A DNA stretch of 64,000 bases from Sinohyriopsis cumingii. Its lineage: Eukaryota; Mollusca; Bivalvia; Unionida; Unionidae. The stretch lies in assembly GCA_028554795.2 (NCBI GenBank), contig CM068825.1, forward strand, positions 155,549,053-155,613,052. The letters are read 5' to 3'. The number at the start of each line of letters is the position of its first letter. Within the stretch, counting starts at the first letter, position 1. Made by a program: the position numbers and the translations under genes. This document shows, in pieces, positions 26,901 to 40,374 of this stretch. Under the pieces are notes generated by a model. That model did not search any database. It saw only the letters and a program-made list of their open reading frames with translations, and had not been told where the DNA came from.

Positions 26901-28194
26901 ATTTGAAAATCTTGTTACTGCTGAAGAATATCCGAGATGGTTTCAACACTCGACAGTTAAAAGAAGAAATATCTCAAAATTCTTTTCTCAGCGTCAGTCC
27001 CTTCAAGGGTTAGTTGTCTAGGCTCATTGGTCTTCATAATTGTTCCCTGAATGAACAAGATCACTTTTTGCATATTAATGAGATGATCTTGCATCTGATT
27101 GGCTGAGCTTGTTACCACCATGAAAGTCATATTTCTAATCTGATTTTGATCAGACTTGGAATAGAGGCTTATTTTATCAAGATCTTGAATGAGTTTAATA
27201 ATGAGCAAGATCTATGCATATTAATGAGGTACTGAAATCTGATGAGAGACGATTACAACAACTTTAATTTGTACATGATATATAAAGGCTAGTATTTAAT
27301 ATCAATTAACCATACCTCTTCTAGATTATTAAATCTTAACACCATAGGTATGAATTATTTACACATGGCCATAAGTTGAATTGGTTTCGCATTTTACATT
27401 CCATTGGAATTTCAGTTACTGTAATCACAGCTTGACTGGTAATGGAATTTGGCATAAAGTATTCTGAAAAGATTTCCAGACAACCTGTTGTTTTATGCCT
27501 TCTTGTCATTAAATTTGTTTGTACTTCTGTATAAATAAACAAATGCCAATATTCTCTGTAACTCATTCTAATTATCTACCTTTTTTCTAAATCCCTTGGA
27601 GATTTATAATTATTCACTTATTTTGTTTTTCCAATTTTCAATGAACAGTTTAATTGTATAATTGTATTGCTTAATTAATTTATGACACAGATCACAAAAT
27701 TTTAATTCCATATGTGATAAATTGTTATGTCTGTTTTATGAGAAAGTTACACCATTGATAGTAAAAGATAATGAATTTGTGCTGTAATTTAAACATCAAG
27801 GCTGTTTAACTGTGTATTCATTTATTTTTCAAGGTATCAATTTTGTTGGTTTTGCAGAAGCTGATTAAATTTGGGAATTGTAGAGATGTCCCTTGTTTCT
27901 GCAGAGTGATCATTGTTCTTTGAGGCCTTACATTGTTATTTTGTTGTAGTTACTAAGTCTATGATAATTGGTATCAGTGAGCAAATAATATAAATATGAA
28001 ATGATGTAGAAATGTTAGTTTTGACGTCTGTTTGGTTATAATCTTATTTCCATGCATACCACTATTTGAAGACCAGAAAGTTTAGTGGTTCCTTTGTTAG
28101 AAAGGAACATTGGCTTGATGAACTTCTGCATATAATATAGGATGAAAATGTGCTTTAATACCCCAGACATGTATGCATTCATGTAATTTAAAGA

Positions 28195-28552
28195 ATCTTG
28201 TGAAATTGAAATTTCACCTGAAAGTTATAACCCTTGTGAGCCATAGTGTAAAATCAGGCCTGAAAGTTATAACCCTTTTGAGCCTTATTTTAAAATCAGG
28301 CCTGACAAGTATAACCCATTTAAGCATATAGATTTAAATCAGGCCTGAAAGTTATAACTATTCTGAACCTTAGTTTTAAATCAGGTTGAAGGTTATAATC
28401 TTTTTAAGCCATAGATTTAAATTAGACCTGAAAGTTATAAACCATTTTGAGTCATAGTTTTTAATCAGGCCTGAACCTTATAGTCTTTCGAGCCTTATTT
28501 TAAAATCAGGCCTGAAATCTATAACTCTCTTGAGCCTTAGATTCAAGTCTTT
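28195..28552. repeat. About 42-bp minisatellite (AGGCCTGAAAGTTATAACCC)
   Basis: Eight diverged units of ATCAGGCCTGAAAGTTATAA followed by CCCTTTTGAGCCTTAG. A separate 31-bp duplication, CATGGTTTCAACATGTCTATG, follows at 28811-28880. Confidence 0.85.
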
Positions 28553-28885
28553 GTTTCAAGATGGCAGAAATATTGTAACAAAATCTTGATGATTTGTTGG
28601 ATGATTAGAAGAAAAATTCATGCTTCTGCTCAAAACTGGCATCACCCTCAGGCCATTTCATTCCTATAAAACTCACCCTCAGGCCATTTCATTCATATAA
28701 GCACTCAGAGCAGTTAAGTTGGAATATAGGTCACAGGTAAACTGAATTTCACAATTTGCCACACTGGAAACAAATTAAAAATTGCTGCCAGTCTTTTTTC
28801 AGACTTAAACATGGTTTCAACATGTCTATGACTTGAGTGCACAAGAACATGGTTTCAACATGTCTATGACTTGAGTGTTTAAGAA

Positions 28886-30370
28886 AAATACTTCAGTGTT
28901 ACAAATGACAACCATTGTTATTGGCAAGTTCATACTGTTCTAAACCACCCATTCATTGAAGGAGTATAATACATAATATTGCTTTACTCCATTCAGCTCC
29001 AAAGTTTGTATTACTGCAAATGCAAATGCCATATTTTCTGGATGTTCATTTGATGCATCTGTATTATTGTAAGCAAGATATTGTAATTTATTATTATTAT
29101 AATGTACATTAAATTTGAAAATAAATGTCTCTACATTTTACAGGCTTCAGTTCTATGGTTATTATGCCCCCACCCTCACCCCATAGAGGCAATGGTATAT
29201 AGGACTTACTGTGTCCATCCTTCCATACATCACGCAATCAATAAGCTGATGTCCTTGATCCATCATTCATAATCCATCATCCATTCACAATTGCCATTTA
29301 CAAATTCTCAAAATTAATGCCAATCTGCCATCAAATAGGCCGCTATTGATAGAAATATAGAAGCCTTTGAACGCCATCTTCATAAAAAATGATAACAGAA
29401 TTTGACCCAATTTGACAGAAAGTATCATGGTAGGTAGGCAATCCAAATTTGTTCAGGAATGATGCTGATCCACAATTGAATATGGTGACTTGCTAAAATA
29501 AAAAAAAAAACATTTAAGTTAATTATCAAAAGCCTTTCAACACAGTTTTCTAAAATTTAATGGAAAACATTATACCATGAAAGTTTTAAACTATCATAAA
29601 ATGATGCACCATCAAATGTTTATACTGTTACTAAAAATAGAATTGTTTTTAAACAACTGAAAAACAAAAGAATTTTATAGAAAGTATCTTAGCAATAACA
29701 GCTTTCATTTTTTTGACATGTGACGCCTAAATAGCATCAAATGTGACCACCATTACTAAAAATTGAAAACAAAAATTACTTCTGTTCAAACACTGCTCAA
29801 AAGAATTTGACCAAATTTGACAGCATCCTGGCATAAAGGCCCTTCAAGTTTGTGCATCTAATGCCTAGCTGCTGTCAACTATGGTCTTTGTTCCTAAAAA
29901 AACATACAGCAAGAACTTTAAACAACTGTCTTATAAACTGCTTGAAAATATGTTACAAATTTGTCAGCATCCTGGAATGAAAGGCTTTCAGATTTTGCAC
30001 AAAATGAAGGTAATCCACCATTATGTGTGGCAACTGTTCCTAAAAATAGAAACAGTCACACAACTTGATCCCCAACTGATGAACAGAATTTGACCAACTT
30101 CGACAGAAAGCATCCTACCATATTGGCCTTTCAATATTGGAAAAATGATGTTGATATGGATGTTGATATTAAAACATATTAAACCTTAATTATTTTCATA
30201 AGATACTATATTAATTTGATGATAAGTCTTCAGTTGATGATGATACAATCCACCATTTTCACCAAATTTTGGCAGATATTTACTAGGGGTATCTTGGATT
30301 GTAAGCCCTCCCCATTTTGGTGAGAAAAACTATAAGGCTGGCTCCCTAGTCTCATGGAAGACGTACTGTA
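28886..30370. other. Intergenic, weak repeats only
   Basis: 29400-30120 contains loosely repeated phrases (GAATTTGACCAA, GACAGAAAGCATC, AAAAATAGAAA). AAATAAATGTCTCTACATTTTA near 29120 could be a transcript end, but I see no gene to attach it to. Confidence 0.35.
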
Positions 30371-30374
30371 TGCA

Positions 30375-30600
30375 ATTGAGATCATTGGAATAGTGCTTGG
30401 ATTTGGCTATTTGGCAGATGTCAGTCAGGTGAGATCATTGGAATAATGCTTGGATTTGGCTTTTAGGCAGATGTCAGTCAGGTGAGGAATCGGAGGCATA
30501 TTTGGATTTGGCTATTAGGCAGATGTCAGCCAGGTGAGATCATTGGAATAGTGCCTTGATTTGGCTATTAGGCAGATGTCAGCCAGGTGAGGAATCAGAG
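30375..30600. repeat. About 53-bp minisatellite, 4 units
   Basis: Units contain GAGATCATTGGAATAGTGCT, TGGATTTGGCTATTAGGCAG and ATGTCAGTCAGGT. Confidence 0.85.
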
Positions 30601-30739
30601 GAATAAGTGTGCCTCTTGTTGATGGAATCTTGTTAAACATTGTACATGTTATGGTTATTATCTGAAGGTGTGATTGTCATTGTCATTGTTGCAAGTAGGT
30701 CTCGATTTACAGAAAGAATTAAAACCAATAATTTAAGTA

Positions 30740-31110
30740 CAATCAAGAAATTATTTACCTCTACAATACAAAGTGAAAATTCAAGAGACAGTATTGTGAA
30801 TTAAATCCCAAATAATCCTAAAAGTGTCTTATCACATGTCCAAAAGTAAAGAATGTCCTAAATGAATTCCAATAGTCTTGAATGTCCTGATGTACCACAT
30901 TGATGTAATCTATAATGTCTTTGAATGAGTTAACAATAATTCCAAGATAATATGTTAATCCAAAGTCAACGAAAACTAAATAATCCCTGTGAATAATTTA
31001 AATAAATAATTCCTCTTAAATTAAATCTGAACACAGCTGTAAACTCTTCTAACTAATGGATTCTAGAGACTGATCTAAGATAGGAATTATTTATTTATTA
31101 AGTCCTTATT
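30740..31110. repeat. Dispersed repeat, copy 2 (pair with 5390-5870)
   Basis: Same word order as 5390-5870, starting TACAATACAAAGTGAA and CAGTATTGTGAATTAAATCC. Same orientation, diverged by base changes and small indels. Confidence 0.55.
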
Positions 31111-32149
31111 TATGTGCATTTTCACTTTTCTAGAATATTCTAAACTCAAATGCTGTGCCAGTGTGTTATTTACAAGTTACAATCATGGACAAAAGTTAAG
31201 TACACAATTTCACTATACCTAACAACATACTTAGTATATATGATTATTATCTGCATTTTTACCAATCAATATACTCTTACCATTGTTGTAAGAGTTATTG
31301 CCCTTTTTATTTTTCTGTGGGGTGGAAATATACAACACAATGTTTCAACTGCAATTTGTCTTACAGTTACTGATGGATTTCAGAGATAATTGGTTCTTAT
31401 CATGGACATTTCATGAAGATATGGATGTTGACCAGTCGTTATGCTTTCATGATTTCATTGACAATTGGTGCATATCATTGTCATTTTATGAAATTTCTTT
31501 TCAAGTTATAGATGGATTTCTGGGAGATAATTGGTTCATATTGTTGACATTGTATGAAGTTATTGATATTGACCTGTGCTTTCATGATGTTTGCAATATT
31601 GCTTTTTTATTGCAAAGTGGCATAGAAGTGAGTCTCAGTTGAGACTGACAGGCATGGGCATATTTAGGTGAGTAAACTGCTCACAATTTCTCAGGCCAAA
31701 TATAATAAACCGATTAGGTCTTTTTCTAAAGCAATAACACAAATCAGAAGTTTTTTTATAGCATTTACAAGAAATAGCAATAGATATTAGAGTTTTAATT
31801 AATGGCATTATACAGAAAATTCATTTATTATCTATATTTCATATATAGTTCTATGATTACTAAATGTAATTATTTTATCGCAAATCTTTTCAGATTTTCC
31901 AAGTGTATATGGTTGCACATAGTTGGGTGCAATTCTCTTTAAAAGCACTACACACCTTGATTGATTTATTTGGTGAGAAGATATTTATAGACATTGCTTG
32001 ACACCGTTAATCCCAACACTGTCAAAATAAATATATAATGAACACCATATCAACAGTTGGTCAGTGACCAGCATTTTAGGTTTCATGATATTCTTTGTTT
32101 ATGTTTGTTTATCAGTCTGTTTATAACATGTTCATTTTCACTCTTAAAC

Positions 32150-32960
32150 TTTAAAGCTGTTTACGGAATGAAACATATACTTGTACATCATCATTAGATG
32201 ATGTGTCCATTACATCCTTGGGGGGGTGTGTCTTAACTTCAAGGTCAAGGTCTATTGCTCTATATTTTAGGTTTCTTGCACACTTTCCTTTCCACTTTAT
32301 AACTTTCAAGCCAGTAAAGGTTAAAGAATGAAACTTTATATACCTATACATCATTACTAGAAGGCATGTTGAGTTCCTCCAAATTGGTGGACCTTTCTCA
32401 TGAAGGTTTTGGTCCGAGATCAATGTATGATGTCTTCACTCACACTTTACTTTCCACTCTATAATTTTTGAGCCATTTCAGATTATTGGCTGAAAAATGA
32501 TGTATTTATACATCATCATTACAATATGTGTTGCAAAACACATTGTTGGTTATATCTTCAAGGTCAAGGTCACACATATTATAAGGCTTACATCATACTT
32601 TCCATTCCAATTAATTATATTAGAGCTGTTAGAGATTAACAGATTAAGCTTGGCATACTTATAGATCGTCATTAGTAAGCATGTTAGTAAGCATGTTTTG
32701 TTCTACTTTGGTGTTTTTATCTTCAAGGTCAAGATCATTTGTAAATATTTTAAGTCTTACATGACACGTTCCTTTTTGTTCTGGAAATTATAGGATGAAA
32801 CTTGCTTTATTTGTCAATGACACATTGGGGGTCCTAGCATCAAGGTCAAGGTCAAATGCCATTATTTTAGGTTTCTGGGGCATTTTCCATTATAGTTTAT
32901 AACTGATGAGCTGTTTAAGGTGAATTAAGTTTGATACACTTCTATCTTAAAAGCCGTTTG
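32150..32960. repeat. Degenerate tandem repeat with TTCAAGGTCAAGGTC words
   Basis: Units of about 150-190 bp repeat TATACATCATCATTA, ATCTTCAAGGTCAAGGTC and CATTTTCCATTCCA-like phrases. No protein-coding evidence. Confidence 0.6.
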
Positions 32961-33645
32961 AGGTTCATGTATGAGCAAATTGTACACATATTTCTCTCTC
33001 TTTGATGGCATTTTATTAATCACAGTAAATGTTGGATCGTCCAGACCAAGGTCACCTTTTCAGCACTCTTACTCCAATGCACTTTAAGAGAGACACATGA
33101 AACTTGCTTACTTTCCGTGTCCACCTGGAAACTCTGTAACAGGATAATAGTCATATTTCATTACTGTATACCTTTACTAACCACATTAGGGTAGATGAAG
33201 GACACAATTGGCAGCATGTTGTTTTGCATTTATTCCAGCTCCATTTCTCAGAAATCGTTGCATGTACAGTCGTGAAATTTTTTAAAGCATTGGATTGTTG
33301 AAAGTTATATTCGTCCCTAAAAAAGTGCGTAACAGTTACCTTATTTACGAAGAGTGACTTGCGATCTGCACAAATATTACTGATTACTGAAATACAGAAA
33401 GTAGGTACTTGTTTGAACTCTTTGAAAGCTTTCAGTAAAATATAAAATTTTATATTACTCTAAACCTTTTCGTATACAACATTCTCAATGAACTGGTCTG
33501 TCTTTCTTGTTAAAGTGTCAGATTTCATCGCCATTGTACACAATACCTTAGTAGTGGTAAAACATGTTTGACACGTAATAAATAGGTTCCGAATGACATC
33601 GAAGGATCGATATTTGTCTCACAGTTCTGAAGTAATTTTATTAAA

Positions 33646-33702
33646 ATGCTGCTATGTTTATGCTTCAAAAGGAAACCGGAAGAATTAAAGATTAAACCTA
33701 AG
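33646..33702 (+). CDS. GST gene, alternative first coding exon A (19 codons)
   Basis: ATG opens a 57-nt frame reading [19 protein letters not shown], ending exactly at AAG|GTAAGT, a near-consensus donor. It ends in phase 0, matching the phase-0 GST exon at 40207. The exon at 34823 has the same length, phase and the same first seven residues, which is hard to explain by chance. The head MLLCLCF has two Cys near the N-terminus, which might be lipidated. An upstream 5' UTR exon is not ruled out. Confidence 0.55.
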
Positions 33703-33798
33703 GTAAGTATTTGGTAACATTTTAGTGTTCAGACTTTGAGCGATTGACCAGAACGATATTTCTGTCTCATACATATTTTCGTTTATGTGTAGTACTTT

Positions 33799-33805
33799 GT
33801 GTGTA

Positions 33806-33895
<90 letters not shown>
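33799..33895. repeat. (GT)n(TA)n microsatellite
   Basis: GTGTGTGT followed by about 38 TA dinucleotides. Apparent open frames across it are artefacts of the dinucleotide repeat. Confidence 0.95.
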
Positions 33896-33896
<1 letters not shown>

Positions 33897-34738
33897 ACTG
33901 GTTATTTTTCCTTTCGACCCAAGATGTTGGAAGAATGAAAGAAGAATATACAGAAAATAAGATTTTTCTTTAACACGTATGTGTTGGAAGGAAAGAATAG
34001 ATAAACTTCATAAAGAGGATCTTAGTAGGTGGGTCGGTGTTTTAAGCAAAACGAATTTAATGATACGTATTTCCAAATAAGTCCTTCTCATTTAAGAAAA
34101 GCAGCAAACAAGTAAACAACACATGTTGCTTTTGGAAAACAGGTCCTTGTCGGTCTTGGCTGAAGGAGTCTCGTGTAAACCCCACTTAGCACATCCACAA
34201 TCATTATTATCTCCTCATATCTTCTGCACGGAACTAATATCTACTGTAGGGAACTTTGTTGATTTGTTGATGATTTCAACAACATTTAAATATTAAATTA
34301 CAGTAGCGATTTGACTCATTTTATGAGACACAAACTTACAGAAGCTTGAGCAGAGAACGCTTATATTATAATATTCATTTTTTTCTCATTCATTACCTTA
34401 ATTATTTAGTTCATTTTTATCGATATTTAGTTTCTCACAAATAAAGATTTCTTATGTGTGCGTGTGTTTGATTGTTTCTTGTGCTTGATTTCTTTTCTGA
34501 GTTTGTTAATTTATTTGCATTTCCTGGTGAGTGAGGGTACATTCACGATTGGCATGCTATGGAATCCTAAACGACCACAAAACAGTAAATTCTAAACATG
34601 GATATCTAAGTACATTGGCATATACAAGCACAGTCTATTGTTTTTGCTAACTGAGAGACATAGAAAATCACCAATCCGTATAAGGCTGCTATTATATACT
34701 TCTCGAATGAATAACTTTCTTCCACTTTTCTGCGCACC

Positions 34739-34746
34739 ATATAAAT
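34739..34746 (+). promoter_or_regulatory. Possible TATA box for first exon B
   Basis: ATATAAAT lies about 80 bp before the ATG at 34823, a workable distance for a start site near 34770. A 26-bp segment just upstream (34706-34731, AATGAATAACTTTCTTCCAC) is repeated at 36992-37017. Confidence 0.3.
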
Positions 34747-34822
34747 GTGAACTTTTTCCTTGACTACCATCGTGGAGAATTACATTCAAACAAGGTTCTT
34801 GTCTATAAATCAGTGCTCGGAA

Positions 34823-34879
34823 ATGTTGCTTTGTCTATGCTTCGGTGACAAAGAAGAAGAGGTGATTCTTCATCCAAAG
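34823..34879 (+). CDS. GST gene, alternative first coding exon B (19 codons)
   Basis: ATG opens a 57-nt frame reading MLLCLCFGDKEEEVILHPK, followed by GTATTC as donor. It is a paralogue of the exon at 33646: same length, same phase, same MLLCLCF start, Lys at the end, and a charged middle that differs. Both would splice in frame to the common GST exon at 40207. It may be an alternative promoter/first exon pair, or the first exon of a second gene copy whose remaining exons are lost. Confidence 0.55.
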
Positions 34880-35104
34880 GTATTCGTATGTCGTCTTCTT
34901 TGTTGGCAAACAATGAAAGTGATCGGAAAATGTGATAAATCTAGTATAATAGTCACATCTTGTCCTTTTTGGTTGCTTTGTTTATGTTTATGTACAATTT
35001 AATGACGGACAGTTAGGCCATATTTATTAAAAGGCAATATGGGGCTTCTCGGGAGTTCTGCAATATGGTGCTTCTCGGAAGTTCTGCATATGTTTTATGC
35101 ATAA

Positions 35105-35450
35105 CTCGTGTAACGTAGCATATGCTGCTCCATAAAATTCTACGTATTTCAGTTCATTCACTTTTAATTTTAACCCTGTTTGTAGTTGGGTTCGTTTCAT
35201 TCTAAAATTAATTCACATATCTGACACATAACTTGTCTTCTTGATATTCCTTCAATTTAACTATATTAGTTAGTATAACATAAGTCACTCCTGTGGCCTA
35301 CATCGACTTGTCATTTATATTTAATGATATCAGGTTTTGCACTACATAATGTATCACCGTTCTGTCTTTGCTTCATGTTGCTGCTTCTGTCTTTGATCCA
35401 CATTGCTTACTCCACTTTCTGTCCTCAGTTCACAGTTTGGTGTCATAACT
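35105..35450. repeat. Diverged duplication, copy 1 (pair with 39340-39640)
   Basis: Shares CATATGC.GC.CCA, CTTCTTGATATT, AGTATA..ATAAGTCACTCCTGT, GTCATTTATATTT and TGTCTTTGATCCACA-like words in order with 39340-39640. Intronic and non-coding. Confidence 0.55.
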
Positions 35451-38400
35451 GCCCATAAAACTAATTACATATGTACATTTAAGCAGAAGTGATTAGAGTG
35501 GGTTCCTAGTACTAATGTTAGTAATATCGTGGACGGGGTACTAACAAGAGCATATACGTGTCAATGGAGCAAGCCGGGTATGATTCACACACGGCGCTCT
35601 TTTAGCCTAATATCACCAATCTGAACATATATTCCTTGCATATAATCCAATAAATTGAGTAGTCCTCTTACTTGATACCGGAAGTATAGCAAAACATTTT
35701 AGAAATAGTTGTAAAATCTCGTTTACCTTTTTTATCCGATATTTTCGTTTAGATCGTTTGCCATATTAATTCAAATAATGATTACTTTCGTTTTCAGCCT
35801 CGTTTGTTTGTGTGCCATATAATGTCATTGGTGCCTTATTTGGAAACATAAACAAACTGTAGTAAAAATATGGCGTGGTTTGAGTCAGAAATTCTGCGCA
35901 TTAAAGGTAAATACGGTTTATCGGCAACTTTGAAATTCCACCAAGAAGCCATTATTCGCCACTTGACTGATAATAACATAGCGTAGAATATCCAAATATG
36001 GTCTTGCAAGCCTTACGTATAAAAGGGGTCACGGCGAGAGTTTCGCGTTATCTGTCATAGCGGCCACGGTGAGATTAGTGTAACCATGCCAATTTATTTT
36101 ACCGTGTAAGGGCTTAATAAATTGAAAATAAGCCAAATTTCTTTCACAGCATGATTATACTTATGTACTAGATTTCTACACGATGTGTTTTTCTGACTTT
36201 AGTGATGATTTGTTTTGTTACATTACTTGATATGGGATCAGTTCATAGCCTCAACCACGACAAATAAGTTGAGGCTACTACATCGTAGCTAGGTGGGTTC
36301 CGTGACAAAAGGGAGTTTGAGTTTGGAACAAAATGGGACCAATCAACCATTATTTAGCGGTCAGGTGATGTAGACAACCAAATATTTTGCACAATAACAC
36401 GGAAGGGGTCTCAAAACCGAGTGAATCAAACAACACCCGGGTGGGTGTGGCTTGTGTTTTTCCTATTTTGCAAGGACCTCAAGACAACAGTCGTTGTAAA
36501 CTGACCGAGTCTTAAACTTGCAAATACCACAAATAAGATATCCATAATTGCCTAATGAACACAAACCATGAAACTCTAATTACACACTTGCATGGTTTTT
36601 ATCGCTTCACATTCGTATGACCCCAACTTCAAAGCCGTAGAGCAGTACTTCACGCCATTCATCATGGAACACGAATTACAAAACACATGTATGTGAATAC
36701 ATCCTGATAATTTCTTGTGTCAAGAAATCGAGAGTACATTTTACGAAACTAATCCATGTTACCATAAAGTCTAATGAATATCGGACACTATGACGTTTTT
36801 ACCTAGAAATTGGCTAATTGTTTGGTTTGAGATTCCCATAATCAATCAAATAACCAGTCAAATCGAACAAACCTCTTACTTTAGATTTGCAACAACACTA
36901 TTCATGCGCATGGAAGTACTAATATATCTATGGATCCTGGGACATAGTCTAACTTGTGCTTTACCTCCTGAAATCTGACCTTCCACCCTAATGAATAACT
37001 TTCTTCCACTTTTCTGTCTTTCATTCTAGACCACTATTTCTCAACATTACAATAGAACCTTGAACCACTGGCCTTAAAAATGTTATGGAACAAAACTTGG
37101 AACACTTGTCTTCAAACTTTTATAAGAAGAAGAAAAAAATACACGGCCACTCACCCTCAAAATATTACTAGAAAACCTTGGCCGCTAGTCTTCAAACTTG
37201 AATGATTTAATCCTAGCCCACTGGTCGTAACAGTTATATGAAAAACAACCTGGCGAGTGGTTGGCAAAATTGTAGAATGAAAGGAAAACCCTAAGTCAGT
37301 GGTTCTCGAAATTAAATGAAAAAAGGAGGCACGTTTTCTTCAAAATTGTATATATATAAAAAAAAAAATAAAAAAAAACAAAAAAACAACAAATTGGCCA
37401 GTTGTGTTTATGATTTGATCTTGGCTAACACACATTTTTGTGCGTACGTCAACACTTCAGTTTTAACCCCTAATATAATAGTCCCTTTTACAATTTTTTT
37501 AAAAATGAAAAGAGGTATCACTTTAAATGGAGATAGCTGAAATATGTATTTTATGTTAAAAAAATAAAAGCAACTTAATTTAGGGGCCGTGCAGAAAGCC
37601 TTGGGATTTGCTTTCTACTAGATGATGCAAACAATGTCGTAGTTACAGATATTAGGCAATATTACTACACTGCTGATTTGTAAACCCGTTCCAAAAACAG
37701 GATCATTTTCGATAAAAGAAATGTTAGCTAAGTTCGAGGGGCGGATCCGCTGATCAGATGGGGTGGGAATATATCTCTGTGCCCCTATTGGGATTGCGTC
37801 CCACATACCGCTGGCAATCTTTGTTTGCCCCACTACCACCAACACCACCGCACAAACAAACTAAATATGAACCAATACCAGGCGTACTATTCCTTGATAT
37901 ATAGGTCCGTTGAAGAAAGGAACAGGTCCAGTCTATTGTGTTTTGGAGTTTTAACAATATCGTCGTCAACTATTCTCTATTCCGCCATTTTTCTAGTTCA
38001 TGCTTTTCCTACTGATCTCAGCACCAGCCCTATCCCTCTATTTTTTCAAATACTTTTTTGGACCATAAACACGACGGACATTTGTCCCTTTTAACTATAC
38101 CATATTATGATGTGTTGGCATGGTGAAATTAGTACAGTTTGTTTAAAATAGTTCTAGATTTATGCTGTTGTTTGCTGGATTAAATACTTTATTATGTAGC
38201 GAAAGTGTAGATGACACCTGTTTATTTATTGCACTACTTCTGGTATAATATTATATGATAAATGACAACGAGATATTCAAATTCCAGATGTCAGTACTAC
38301 TCAGTTTAATTGGTTTTGCCAAAATTTTAGATCACATTATCTTAGTCATCATTGTAAAAAGTAATAGTATAGTTTTTTAATGTGTAGTGTTTTATATTTA

Positions 38401-39802
38401 AAATAGTAATAAACTGTGTAATATATCTTTATGTCGTCACACTATGATACAATGGGACTAGTTACAAGTTCTTACAACTTATAAGTTTAATAATATTTTC
38501 TTGTCACACTATGATACAATGGGGCTAGTTACAAGTTCTTACAACTTAATTAGCTCTCTCACTACCTTTGATATTCCTTTTTCCACCGTTGATTAAAATG
38601 CGATGCATGACAAGAGTCAAGAAATACTATTTGCTATTTTTCAAAATATGAATCTCCTTATTTGTTTTCATACTTAATTGGGAATCTTAGTAGATTTGGA
38701 GGTATTAAAATTAAGGGATACGCGCAGGCTTTTGATCCTGTATTTTTGGGTGTATAGCAGATGGGGAGGCCTGTGCTTTTTCACAGAGTTTTGAATGTCA
38801 ATGAGGTTTTCGACATAATGTTGATGACCACTTCTCTGTTGTTTTCTATCAAATTTTGAAGACCACCGGTCTTGGATTTTTGTTATATATGACATTATGT
38901 CGAACACTGCCCCGGATCACACTTTTCATATTTTATTGACGACCAGTGGGCCAGTTTACGTTTTCATGACATTTTGAAGATCGGTGGTTCAGGTTTCCAA
39001 GTAAATTTTAGTAGAAATTTGAGCACTAGTGACCAAAGGCGAAGGTCAGAGATTAGGGTATAGGTCATACGATAGGCTTAAAAGTAAAGTTACTACATGT
39101 ACCATGATCCGTATCTAAATTACTACTCATGGACTTAAATTATTAGAGTTTGGCGTCACTTTGAGCTCATTTGATTAGCAGTTGAGTGCACTCCAACGTT
39201 GCGTTTCCCTCCCTCCATCCCCCACGGTGCCCAGTCTTAATGGCCTAGCCTCGTATGTACCTTTCTCATTTAAATTCTACTACATGGCATATAATACTAT
39301 ATTAAGTGTCATGTATACAAATCCATTTAACCTTTATGGGACATATGCAGCCCCACAAGATTCCAATTATTATAATTTATTCACATTTTTAAGTTTAAGT
39401 CTGCGCGTGTACTGAATATACCTTTATGGCATGTAACTAGCCTTCTTGATATTTGTATAGTTGGCGGAGACGAATTAGTTCAGTATAAGTCACTCCTGTT
39501 GCCAATATAGGCAAAACGTTATATTGTGTCATTTATATTTCAATTTCAGGTATTATATTAAAAAATGTATCATATAAATGTTCTACCTTCGCTAAATATC
39601 ACTACCTCTGTCTTGGATCCACACTGCTCACTTTTGTCATCTTGCAACCTTCCTCAATCGCACGTCTTTTATAACTGACACTATTGTGTCTTTTGATCTC
39701 ATCCAAATCAGAAACATTACTGTTTAATAACTGAATAAATCAATTTAATAATACAGAAATTTTCTTTTTATCCAAGTGTAATAAACTAGCAAAAGAAAAG
39801 TA

Positions 39803-39875
<73 letters not shown>

Positions 39876-40206
39876 AAACAGTCTTCTTATAATGCGGTTA
39901 TGAGAAGGAAAACAAGAGCTGTATAAATGTACATGTTCCAAGTCCAATTCATTTTTGGTAGTCCCATGGTACCTTTTTTTGAAGAGCTGAAAATCGGAAT
40001 CATATTAGCATCTGTCATGAATATATTAAGTTCAGAATATACGTAATATAGAATTTTCATTATTTATTTATTAATAACAGCCTGCATCGTGCTCAACAAT
40101 ACTGGAAAACGTCGTAATTGTAGTCGTCCGGTTCTGTTAGCAAAAATGTGGAATTCGAGCGATTTAGTTTGTAAAATATTTTTTTTTGTAAATTATTCTT
40201 TTACAG
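35451..40206. other. GST intron before the common exons; repeats only
   Basis: Degenerate repeats with CCACTGGTCTTCAAACTT-like words at 37015-37320 and, inverted, at 38690-39010. A direct duplication of about 44 bp (TCACACTATGATACAATGGG) lies at 38438-38481 and 38504-38547. The second copy of the 35105 duplication is at 39340-39640, and a (TA)n tract at 39803-39873. No exon was recognised here. Confidence 0.5.
39803..39873. repeat. (TA)n microsatellite
   Basis: About 35 TA dinucleotides. Confidence 0.95.
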
Positions 40207-40374
40207 TTGCCCTCTGACAATGTTGGCACTCCAAAAAACCTGACATTGTACATCCATGCTCTGAGCGCACCGTCCCGAGCTGTATGGATGACTGCAAAGG
40301 CGGCTGACATCCCGGTCCAGATCAGGCACATCGACCTCTTTAAAGGGGAACATAAAACTCCCGAGTTTGCCAAG
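40207..40374 (+). CDS. Delta/epsilon-like glutathione S-transferase, N-terminal exon
   Basis: A phase-0 exon of 56 codons between CTTTTACAG and GTAACA. It contains LYIHALSAPSRAVWM, then IRHIDLFKGEHKTPEFAK, which is the thioredoxin-fold N-terminus of cytosolic GSTs. In this family the N-terminal domain binds glutathione, and a Ser in the S.PSR motif activates its thiol. It fits delta/epsilon-type GSTs, with L.L..GEH..PEF conserved. The gene continues at 41266 and 58721. Upstream it should join one of the two MLLCLCF exons. Confidence 0.85.

Noticed and set aside
33744-33973. Open frames made of repeated Tyr-Ile
   Set aside because: Pure (TA)n translation; the same applies at 61919-62179.
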